Shown: one piece after another, positions 1 to 6,283 of the stretch | How positions within the stretch are numbered: the first letter of the stretch is position 1 | Layout: every line of letters starts with the position of its first letter | Assembly: GCF_030813005.1 (NCBI RefSeq) | Contig: NZ_JAUSTU010000005.1 | Location: 160,570-224,569, forward strand | Reading direction: 5' to 3' | Origin: Robertmurraya andreesenii | Lineage (GTDB): Bacteria > Bacillota > Bacilli > Bacillales > Cytobacillaceae | Length of the DNA: 64,000 nucleotides | Notes under the pieces: model-generated | What the model saw: the letters and a program-made list of their open reading frames with translations, nothing else | Told to the model about the DNA's origin: nothing | Database searches by the model: none | Made by a program: the position numbers and the translations under genes

Positions 1-288
1 ATTGTCGACTTGCAGGAGCGCCTCGAGGCCCAAGTCCTAAATAATACGTATGAGCAGATTATTAAGCTTCTCGTTCGCCTCGGGAGAAGCCATGGGCAAG
101 AGCTGGAGGATGGAACCATTTGCTTAAAAGGGGAATTCACCAATAAAGATTTGGCCAATATGATCGGGACTACTCGTGAAACCGTTAGTCGAACCTTAAC
201 GAAGATGAAGAAGGAAGGAAAAATTGAGGTTGACGCTAAAGGGAATATGCTGTTCGATCCCGATGAGCTTTTGGATGAAATTATTTAA
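1..288 (+). CDS. Crp/Fnr family transcriptional regulator, C-terminal part
   Basis: The reading frame is open from the first base, so the N-terminal effector domain lies outside the window; 95 residues remain. They hold the end of the dimer helix and a Crp-type winged helix-turn-helix, with the recognition helix around TTRETVSRTLTKMKKEG. This fragment has a single cysteine. It lacks the C-terminal cysteine cluster that ligates the [4Fe-4S] centre in B. subtilis Fnr, so it is not that subtype. It is convergent with hcp, whose promoter carries a Crp/Fnr-type palindrome. A role as nitrosative or redox regulator of hcp (HcpR- or Dnr-like) is inference. Confidence 0.85.
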   Translation: MVDLQERLEAQVLNNTYEQIIKLLVRLGRSHGQELEDGTICLKGEFTNKDLANMIGTTRETVSRTLTKMKKEGKIEVDAKGNMLFDPDELLDEII

Positions 289-307
289 GAAAGGGTTTCA
301 CTACACA

Positions 308-340
308 ACAAGCGGACCAAAAATGGTCCGCTTGTTTTAT
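308..340 (+). terminator. intrinsic terminator of the Crp/Fnr gene
   Basis: Perfect 12-bp stem (308-319 with 324-335), AAAA loop, then a T-rich tail. It lies 19 bases after the regulator's stop codon and before the convergent hcp stop. Confidence 0.85.
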
Positions 341-397
341 ATCTCTAATCAATCTCCATTTTTTTCAAAAATTGTTTGCAGAATTAATACACTAAAA

Positions 398-1687
398 TTA
401 GTTGCCAAGCATTGCTGCCATGTCTTCTTGTGCAGTGCCGATTAATTTCAAGTTAAATGTTTCCTGAAGGACATTCATAACCCCTTCTGAAATGAATTCA
501 GGTGGTTTTGGTCCAATGCGGATATCTTGAATGCCTAAGCTAAATAAGCCAAGAAGAATCGCAACGGCTTTTTGCTCGAACCAAGATAGAACAATGCTTA
601 CAGGCAATTCATTGATTTCACATTCAAACGCTTCTGCTAATGCTTTCGCAATTTTTACAGTCGAACCTGAGTTATTACATTGTCCAAGGTCGATATAGCG
701 TGGAATATCAGTTCCTGGGACTGTACCGTAATCGACATCGTTGAAGCGGAATTTACCACATGAAGTTGTAAGGATCACGGTTTCAGGAGGCAATGAAGTC
801 GCAAGCTCACGGTAGTATTCCCCACCCTTACCAGGTGCGTCACAGCCAGCAATGACGAAGAAACGTTTGATTTTGCCTTCCTTAACAGCTGCAATAACTT
901 CAGGTGCTAGGCCTAGTACTGTTTCATGGTGGAAGCCTGTAAGTAATGTTTCTTCAGAATCGATGTAAGCCTCAGGTAATTCAAGAGCTCTTTCAATAAG
1001 TGGTGTGAAATCATCGTTCACAATCTTTTGGACATTTTCAAGTCCTGCTACTTCGTAGGAGAACATTCTGTCCGCATAAGAGCCTTTAATTGGCATTACA
1101 CAGTTTGTAGTCGCAAGGATAGCGCCGTTGAATTTTTCAAATAAGCGTCTTTGATCATACCATGCTTTTCCTAGGTTCCCTTTAAGATGAGAATACTTCT
1201 TCAATGCAGGGTATCCATGGGCTGGCAGCATCTCAGAGTGAGTATAAATATTGATGCCCTTGCCCTCTGTTTGCTTTAATAGCTCCTCTAGAGCGAAGAG
1301 ATTATGCCCTGTTACAATAATCGCTTTCCCCTCTACCTTATTTTGTGATACGCGAATAGGCTCTGGAATACCTAGACGTTTCGTATGGGCTTCATCCAGT
1401 ACCTCCATCATGCGTACAGCTGCACTGCCCACCTTCATCGCCATATCAATATGCTCTTGCACATTAAAGTTTGAGTTTGTAAGTGTCATATAAAGAGCTT
1501 CATGTGTAGTTGCGTCAACAAAAGGATCCGTAGCGCCTAATTGATTCGCATGGGTGCGATAAGCGGCAATACCCTTCAATCCAAAAATAATCGTATCTTG
1601 TAAGCTGGCAATTGTTTCATCTTTTCCACATACACCAACAACCTTACATCCCCCTGCTGGTGTTTGCTCACATTGGTAGCAGAACAT
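398..1687 (-). CDS. hcp: hybrid-cluster protein / hydroxylamine reductase, short (class III-like) form
   Basis: Iron-sulfur and hybrid-cluster enzyme of nitrosative stress; family members reduce hydroxylamine or NO in the cytoplasm. The N-terminal cysteines are C3, C6, C14 and C20 (C-x2-C-x7-C-x5-C, cubane type). Downstream are the expected hybrid-cluster ligand motifs: GHNL, TTNC, AGCDAPG, TTSC, QCNNSG and the WFEQKA Glu/Lys pair near the C terminus. At 429 residues it is about 110-120 shorter than class I/II proteins (about 550). The gap falls after the N-terminal cysteines, as in class III Hcp of thermophiles and archaea, so it is a natural short form and not a truncation. A purine-rich RBS (GAGAGGGG) precedes the ATG. 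No Hcr-type reductase gene is adjacent. Confidence 0.93.
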   Translation of the reverse strand: MFCYQCEQTPAGGCKVVGVCGKDETIASLQDTIIFGLKGIAAYRTHANQLGATDPFVDATTHEALYMTLTNSNFNVQEHIDMAMKVGSAAVRMMEVLDEAHTKRLGIPEPIRVSQNKVEGKAIIVTGHNLFALEELLKQTEGKGINIYTHSEMLPAHGYPALKKYSHLKGNLGKAWYDQRRLFEKFNGAILATTNCVMPIKGSYADRMFSYEVAGLENVQKIVNDDFTPLIERALELPEAYIDSEETLLTGFHHETVLGLAPEVIAAVKEGKIKRFFVIAGCDAPGKGGEYYRELATSLPPETVILTTSCGKFRFNDVDYGTVPGTDIPRYIDLGQCNNSGSTVKIAKALAEAFECEINELPVSIVLSWFEQKAVAILLGLFSLGIQDIRIGPKPPEFISEGVMNVLQETFNLKLIGTAQEDMAAMLGN

Positions 1688-1724
1688 ATTATGAAATCCC
1701 CTCTCTATTAACTAGTACTGTAAC

Positions 1725-1767
1725 AGCATACCTATCTCCCATTTTTTTCTGAGTGATCTAGATCACA
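1725..1767 (-). promoter_or_regulatory. hcp promoter with Crp/Fnr-type box at -41.5
   Basis: Positions 1753-1766 are a perfect 14-bp palindrome, GTGATCTAGATCAC, which fits the Crp/Fnr consensus TGTGA-N6-TCACA (A at both outer positions here). Reading the minus strand, a -10 hexamer TATGCT lies at 1730-1725 and predicts transcription start near 1718. The palindrome centre is then at -41.5, the classic class II activator position. There is no good -35 box, as expected for an activator-dependent promoter. Confidence 0.72.
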
Positions 1768-1902
1768 TCTAAATCATCGTTCAAGAATTGTTCAAAATAT
1801 CACAATGGATTGTTTACTTTTTTGTCAAATATTCCATAAATCTTTAACACGAAATTAATAGGTGAATAGACTGTATTGATTAATATTATTGGGGGGAATC
1901 AT

Positions 1903-2367
1903 ATGTCTAGCAAGCTACCCGAGAACAAGGGGAAAAATCAGGAGCCTTTTAATGAATTTAGAACGATGATGAACGAGTTCTTTCACATGAGACCTGTCAA
2001 GGGTTTCCTACAAAGCATCGATGAATTCTTTCAAATGCCACTGCCTTCCTTTCCAGTTCAATTGCGGGAGACAGATGATGAACAAGTCATTATTGCCGAG
2101 CTACCAGGAATCAAGCGTGAACAGATCAGCATTGATGTACTGGAAAGATCCATCACCATTTCTGTGAAAAATACGGAAGAAATTATCGAAGAAAATGAGT
2201 CTGAAAATTATTATAAAAAGAGTAAATCGATGCAACAAATGACTAGAAATATATACTTAGGCCAGCCAATTGATGAAAAGAGAGTAAAAGCCACTTATCA
2301 AAATGGATTATTGAAAATTCGTGTTCCTAAGCAAAAAGGAAAAAAGATTGATATATACGAGAATTAA
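1903..2367 (+). CDS. Hsp20/alpha-crystallin family small heat-shock protein
   Basis: ATP-independent holdase chaperone of 154 residues. The start is the ATG after GGGGGG (1891-1896), not the in-frame ATG 27 bases upstream. The alpha-crystallin domain covers roughly residues 50-140, with ELPGIKREQI near its beginning and the terminal NGLLKIRVPKQ strand. The N-terminal part is Phe/Met-rich (MMNEFFHMRP), typical of oligomerising sHsp N termini. Some Bacillus homologues (CotM/CotP type) are spore proteins; nothing here decides whether this one is. Confidence 0.85.
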   Translation: MSSKLPENKGKNQEPFNEFRTMMNEFFHMRPVKGFLQSIDEFFQMPLPSFPVQLRETDDEQVIIAELPGIKREQISIDVLERSITISVKNTEEIIEENESENYYKKSKSMQQMTRNIYLGQPIDEKRVKATYQNGLLKIRVPKQKGKKIDIYEN

Positions 2368-2368
2368 A

Positions 2369-2394
2369 AAACGACCAGTGCCGGTCGTTTTTTT
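2369..2394. terminator. bidirectional terminator between hsp20 and yppG
   Basis: Stem AACGACC/GGTCGTT is flanked by A-run and T-run, so it can serve the hsp20 transcript and the convergent yppG transcript. Confidence 0.8.
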
Positions 2395-2398
2395 ACAT

Positions 2399-2962
2399 TT
2401 AGACTTTGAATATTCCCCCTAATCCTTTGACGAGCCCTGAAACCTGGGTTACCGCATTCATCATTTGCCCGGCTGTATCCAGCATTTTATTTAGGTCGAG
2501 GTTTCCGTCCTGTGTTTTGAATGAGTTCATGATGGAATTAACCCCAGATGGTGGGCGGTTGACGAGGCTCGGCTTTGGGTATGGATGCATATAGGGATAG
2601 GGGTTAGCTGCGAGTGCTTGATTCATTCCCCCGCCCTGATTTTTCTTCGGCTGCAATGGATTTTGAAGGATCCATTCAGCAGGATAATTTTGATCGCCAG
2701 TGTAATTTTGATTGCCATTAACCCCTTGTTGCCATTGAGGATTCCCCCAATAGCCTGGATGGGCTCCATTTTGATTAGCCATCGCATTCATATCTTGGCC
2801 AAACGGATATCCCATATACATCGGTGAAGGAAAATAGGGATTGACATGATGGGGATTTCTCTGAAAGCTACCTCCTTGATTGACTCCCATTTGGTACGGA
2901 TTCGCAATAGGCATGGGAGGGATAAAATACGATTGACCACTTCTTCTTAATTGTCCAAACAA
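2399..2962 (-). CDS. yppG: YppG-like low-complexity protein
   Basis: A 187-residue protein rich in Pro, Asn, Gln, Gly, Tyr and Met in its first 130 residues, followed by a more ordered C terminus (SIMNSFKTQDGNLDLNKMLDTAG ...GLVKGLGGIFKV in outline). No signal peptide, membrane segment or catalytic motif is seen. Position beside yppF/yppE and the composition match B. subtilis YppG; function is unknown. The start is taken as TTG because GGAGGGG lies about 10 bases before it; a GTG 27 bases upstream has no RBS. Confidence 0.7.
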   Translation of the reverse strand: MFGQLRRSGQSYFIPPMPIANPYQMGVNQGGSFQRNPHHVNPYFPSPMYMGYPFGQDMNAMANQNGAHPGYWGNPQWQQGVNGNQNYTGDQNYPAEWILQNPLQPKKNQGGGMNQALAANPYPYMHPYPKPSLVNRPPSGVNSIMNSFKTQDGNLDLNKMLDTAGQMMNAVTQVSGLVKGLGGIFKV

Positions 2963-3181
2963 ATGAAGATCCCCTCCTTGTTTAAGCACACTTAATATAA
3001 TTTATGAATCAATCGCCTACATGTGAATATTAAAAACCTGTCAGTTATTGCGAGATACTGTCGGAAGTTTTAATATTTAAAAAATTAACTAGAGATTTAC
3101 TTTCGTGTTACGATAAAACGTAGAAAAAGATTATAAACAAGCTATATAGCGAACAAATTAGGGGATGGGGAGGATTTTCTT

Positions 3182-3391
3182 ATGTATGTTCACGATCTTC
3201 AGGAAAGATTTTCACACCATAAGCAATACCGTACAGAAGATGTAAATGAGTTATTAGACTTTGCGAAAAAAGCCTATATCTTTAATGAAATTTCTTCTAG
3301 TGAATACAAGAAGCTTGTTCGTGAGCTAGAATCACAAGGTGCCAAAATGCCTAGTGATGAGAATGAAGAACAGTCCCATGTTAATCAATAA
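3182..3391 (+). CDS. yppF: YppF family protein
   Basis: A 69-residue soluble protein, mostly helical, with the family feature of a Lys/Tyr-containing central helix (NELLDFAKKAYIFNEIS) and an acidic tail. A GGGGAGGATTTTCTT leader gives a strong RBS. Named by position between yppG and yppE and by resemblance to B. subtilis YppF. Function unknown. Confidence 0.75.
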   Translation: MYVHDLQERFSHHKQYRTEDVNELLDFAKKAYIFNEISSSEYKKLVRELESQGAKMPSDENEEQSHVNQ

Positions 3392-3405
3392 CCCTGCAAT
3401 TTTGG

Positions 3406-3429
3406 AGCTCCTTGAAGGAGCTTTTTTTA
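3406..3429 (+). terminator. intrinsic terminator after yppF
   Basis: Stem AGCTCCT/AGGAGCT with a 3-base loop, followed by seven T. It slightly overlaps the last codon of the convergent yppE. Confidence 0.8.
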
Positions 3430-3798
3430 TTGTTCCAAGCATTCAATTAATGAAGTAAGGATAAAACGAACCGATTGCAAATAATTAATAAATCGGGTCC
3501 TGCTGGTGTCTGGGAAAAAAGCTTGTACTGACAGCAATTCCATTTGCTCTGAGGCTGATTCAATTTGCTTTTCATGCAAGTGCTTTGGCTTATTTTCCCT
3601 TATCCATGTGAGCGCTAGCGGCCTCCACCTTTCATTCACTGCTTTTACATCATCAGCAAAAGGCTTCACCTCAGTATAAAAATCCCCTTTTTGCTGACTT
3701 TCCTTAGACTTCTCAAAGGTCTTCGAGCAGTCATCCGTATAGTTCAAAAGCTTCTTTGTTAAATCCAATAACAGCACAGATTGTTCCAATAACGACAC
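3427..3798 (-). CDS. yppE: YppE family protein (DUF1798)
   Basis: A 123-residue all-helical cytoplasmic protein without cysteine-based or catalytic motifs. Length, helical-bundle pattern and position fit B. subtilis YppE (DUF1798). No function can be read from the sequence. Confidence 0.75.
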   Translation of the reverse strand: MSLLEQSVLLLDLTKKLLNYTDDCSKTFEKSKESQQKGDFYTEVKPFADDVKAVNERWRPLALTWIRENKPKHLHEKQIESASEQMELLSVQAFFPDTSRTRFINYLQSVRFILTSLIECLEQ

Positions 3799-3863
3799 CC
3801 TCTTTCAAACAAAAAATAAAGTAGCTCAGGCAAGCTACTTTCCCTAGTATCATTCTATTCAGT

Positions 3864-4133
3864 TTAGAATCCTAATTCAAGCTTCATATTGGGTCTTGAA
3901 TGGTATTTTGATTTGTGAATACTATCGAACTGACTTCTTCGGCTCTCAAATGCGTTTTCTATTTTAGATAGTCGGTCATCACAGGAATTAAGCTTAGAAA
4001 CATGATCGTTCATCCTCTTCTTTCTGTGCTCAGATAGATTCGAATCGAGAGTTTTCTCTAGCTCCTCAAGCTGATCATAGATCTCCGTCAGTTTCTCGAG
4101 TAATTCTTCCTTTGGAAGTTGATTATTTTCCAT
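3864..4133 (-). CDS. uncharacterised charged helical protein (positional counterpart of yppD)
   Basis: An 89-residue protein, strongly charged and predicted coiled coil (MENNQLPKEELLEKLTEIYD ... QLEELEKTL). It starts at the ATG that follows GGGAGG by about 10 bases; two upstream in-frame ATGs overlap that RBS and are rejected. It sits between yppE and sspM, where B. subtilis has yppD, but I do not recognise clear similarity. Confidence 0.6.
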   Translation of the reverse strand: MENNQLPKEELLEKLTEIYDQLEELEKTLDSNLSEHRKKRMNDHVSKLNSCDDRLSKIENAFESRRSQFDSIHKSKYHSRPNMKLELGF

Positions 4134-4349
4134 TGCCCTTTTCCCTCCCATAAATATAACGGTCATCTCATGTATTGCATTCTACCCTCATATCTATGCA
4201 TATTATTCTCTCTTTGTAGAGGACATCCTCCACAGGTGACAAAACTAGTTTTTATTCGGCAAAGATAGAATTATTTTTCATCCGATGGAGCTTGATTCGA
4301 CACGAATGAAAATAAGAAGCGGGCGCAGACTAAGGATGGAGGTGTTGTT

Positions 4350-4457
4350 ATGAAGAAAAAGGGCAAAGAAAGAAATTCGCAGCCAAAAAAGCTGGAGGAA
4401 ACAAAAGCTGGGTATGGCGATAAGAAGCTTGAAGGACCTGATCGTCCATCAACCTAA
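4350..4457 (+). CDS. sspM: small acid-soluble spore protein M
   Basis: A 35-codon gene easily missed by length cut-offs. It encodes a Lys-rich peptide ending DKKLEGPDRPST, nearly identical to the end of B. subtilis SspM (DKKLGGPNRPST as I recall it), with the same length and the same Lys/Gln-rich N terminus. GGAGGT sits 7 bases before ATG and a strong terminator follows 11 bases after the stop. B. subtilis sspM is a minor forespore SASP gene; I could not identify a convincing sigma-G promoter here. Confidence 0.87.
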   Translation: MKKKGKERNSQPKKLEETKAGYGDKKLEGPDRPST

Positions 4458-4468
4458 TAGCAGAGAAA

Positions 4469-4506
4469 AGAGTTTGGGGTTATTCTCGGCCCAAACTCTC
4501 TTTTTT
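4469..4506 (+). terminator. sspM terminator embedded in the 3' end of yppC
   Basis: Ten-bp stem AGAGTTTGGG/CCCAAACTCT, then a T run on the plus strand. The yppC stop codon (4480-4482) lies in the loop and the right arm encodes the last yppC codons, so the two convergent genes overlap at this element. Confidence 0.83.
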
Positions 4507-5505
4507 ATCCCTTAGGAGCCGCGTGAAAAAGTTCTTAAGCTGAATTCCACGGTGAAGGCTCCTTTTTTTTCTTTTATACCAATCGGTGAGTCTTATGGGA
4601 TGCTGATGCCTTAACCTGCTGGTAAACCATTGTTTCTTTATCCTTCTTATTGAAGTCCAATCTTCATATTGATGAATCGAATGCCGAATGACCGGAAAAG
4701 CCTGTCTTAATTCAGGTGTTATTCTAGCAGGAATAGGTTGGAGGTATTGCTCATAGTCGTAACGAGAGCCGGTATGAATTGTATTGACAGCAAATTGATA
4801 AAAATGCGGATATAAAGCTTTTTCAAATAAAATCGATGCTAACCTCTTACCTAACTCAATTCTCCTATCAACAAGATTAAATCCATAGACACTTGCCCCA
4901 AACAGCTCTCCATGAACCGTAGGAAATAATACATAGCTATTATGTAACCGCTCATGAACGGAAAATAGAAAGGTATGGAATACTTTTTTCTTATATAGGG
5001 GATCGAGAATGACCGGTTTTTGAATCACATTCTGCTCATTGATGATGAGGGCAACTAACAATCTTTCCTCGTCTCTATCTTTCCAGAAGCGTTCCCACTC
5101 ACCCACCATAAACTGAGAAACATGGAAAAACTTTAAGAGATGAAACATTGGTGTATGCATTTTCGTCGAATAATGATAGAGCAATAGCTGTGGATAGGCA
5201 TCATGAAAGATAAGCCAATTTGCGCGCTCATAGGTGTGATACAGCAGGTTTCTTTTTTCCTTATTAAGCAACTGAGTGAGCCACTTTCCTTCAAGATCGC
5301 ACATATTCCACCCAGCGTTGCGAGAAACCATGTGAGCAAGGAAGGCCCATTTAATTTCAGGATACCTCTGGTAAAATTGGAGATAGGCCTCCGTTCTTGA
5401 GATGTTATCAAGATTATGCTTGAATTCCTGCATTTCAATATAAGGAAGGAGATTTTTTTCAACTGCAGCTAGTGTTGAATACTGGGCGTCAAGTATGAGG
5501 ACCAC
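4480..5505 (-). CDS. yppC: YppC, DUF2515 family protein
   Basis: A 341-residue protein rich in aromatic, His and basic residues, with the DUF2515 hallmark SRNAGWNMCDLEG (about residues 61-73) and conserved blocks ANWLIFHDAYPQLLLY and HMPTFHLL-like sequence. The tail is very basic. No signal peptide is seen. It is divergent from recU as in B. subtilis. The only upstream start is a GTG that directly abuts its AGAGG, an awkward spacing, so the true start is uncertain. Function unknown. Confidence 0.75.
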   Translation of the reverse strand: MVLILDAQYSTLAAVEKNLLPYIEMQEFKHNLDNISRTEAYLQFYQRYPEIKWAFLAHMVSRNAGWNMCDLEGKWLTQLLNKEKRNLLYHTYERANWLIFHDAYPQLLLYHYSTKMHTPMFHLLKFFHVSQFMVGEWERFWKDRDEERLLVALIINEQNVIQKPVILDPLYKKKVFHTFLFSVHERLHNSYVLFPTVHGELFGASVYGFNLVDRRIELGKRLASILFEKALYPHFYQFAVNTIHTGSRYDYEQYLQPIPARITPELRQAFPVIRHSIHQYEDWTSIRRIKKQWFTSRLRHQHPIRLTDWYKRKKRSLHRGIQLKNFFTRLLRDKKESLGRE

Positions 5506-5578
5506 CCTCTTTTTATCGTCTTAGTTTTTAGAATTCATTTAATTAGTGCTTTTTATTCAACCAAAGAAAGGTGTCTTT

Positions 5579-5587
5579 TGGTATGAT
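5579..5587 (+). promoter_or_regulatory. extended -10 promoter of recU-ponA
   Basis: TGGTATGAT is an extended -10 element (TGN plus TATGAT) about 45 bases before the recU start. No clear -35 is present, as is usual for extended -10 promoters. Confidence 0.5.
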
Positions 5588-5632
5588 AGTGAGGGCTCTT
5601 TTCAGAACTCCTTAGTCTGCGAGGTGAATAAA

Positions 5633-6247
5633 ATGGAATTCCATTATCCGAACGGGAAGAAATTCATTCCTTCAAACCGTGACAAACTACCATCAAAACC
5701 GAAGGAGAAAAATTTCCAATACAGCAATAGAGGAATGACATTAGAGGAAGACTTAAATGAGACGAACGAATATTATTTGCAGAGTGGGATTGCTGTCATT
5801 CACAAAAAACCAACACCTGTCCAAATCGTCCAAGTGGATTATCCCAAAAGAAGTGCTGCAGTAATCCGAGAGGCATATTTCAAACAAGCATCCACCACTG
5901 ATTATAATGGTGTATACAAAGGCAGATACATCGATTTCGAAGCAAAGGAAACCCGTTTCAAAACATCATTTCCATTGAAGAACTTTCATAAGCATCAAAT
6001 TAAGCATATGGAAGCTGTGTTAAAACACGATGGCATTGCTTTTGTCATCCTCCGCTTCTCCACCCTTGAGGATGTCTATCTACTGGAAGGCAAGTATCTC
6101 CTTCAATTTTGGAGGAGGATGGAAAAAGGAGGACGCAAATCAATCGCTATTTCCGAAATTGAACAATATGGGCATATGATTTCTCTTGGATTTCAACCGA
6201 GAATTGACTATATTAAGGTAATAGATAAAATCTTAAATCTAAAATAA
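5633..6247 (+). CDS. recU: Holliday junction resolvase RecU
   Basis: A 204-residue structure-specific endonuclease that cuts four-way junctions in recombination and chromosome segregation. Seen: YPNGKKF near the N terminus, the NRGMTLEEDLNETNEYY block, the nuclease core STTDYNGVYKGRYIDFEAKET with its Asp/Glu/Lys catalytic residues, and GRKSI near the end. The start is the ATG 7 bases after GAGGTG; a longer ORF upstream is untranslated leader. It precedes ponA by 36 bases, the usual recU-ponA pair. Confidence 0.95.
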   Translation: MEFHYPNGKKFIPSNRDKLPSKPKEKNFQYSNRGMTLEEDLNETNEYYLQSGIAVIHKKPTPVQIVQVDYPKRSAAVIREAYFKQASTTDYNGVYKGRYIDFEAKETRFKTSFPLKNFHKHQIKHMEAVLKHDGIAFVILRFSTLEDVYLLEGKYLLQFWRRMEKGGRKSIAISEIEQYGHMISLGFQPRIDYIKVIDKILNLK

Positions 6248-6283
6248 CAGGATTCATTTGTAGTATAAGGAAGGATGAGCACA

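Noticed and set aside
398..1687. hcp as a truncated pseudogene because it is about 120 residues short
   Set aside because: All cluster ligands are present and the missing block is the one absent from class III proteins; the frame is intact.
2700..2960. Tandem repeats in yppG
   Set aside because: The Asn/Gln/Pro-rich sequence is compositionally biased but has no regular repeat unit.
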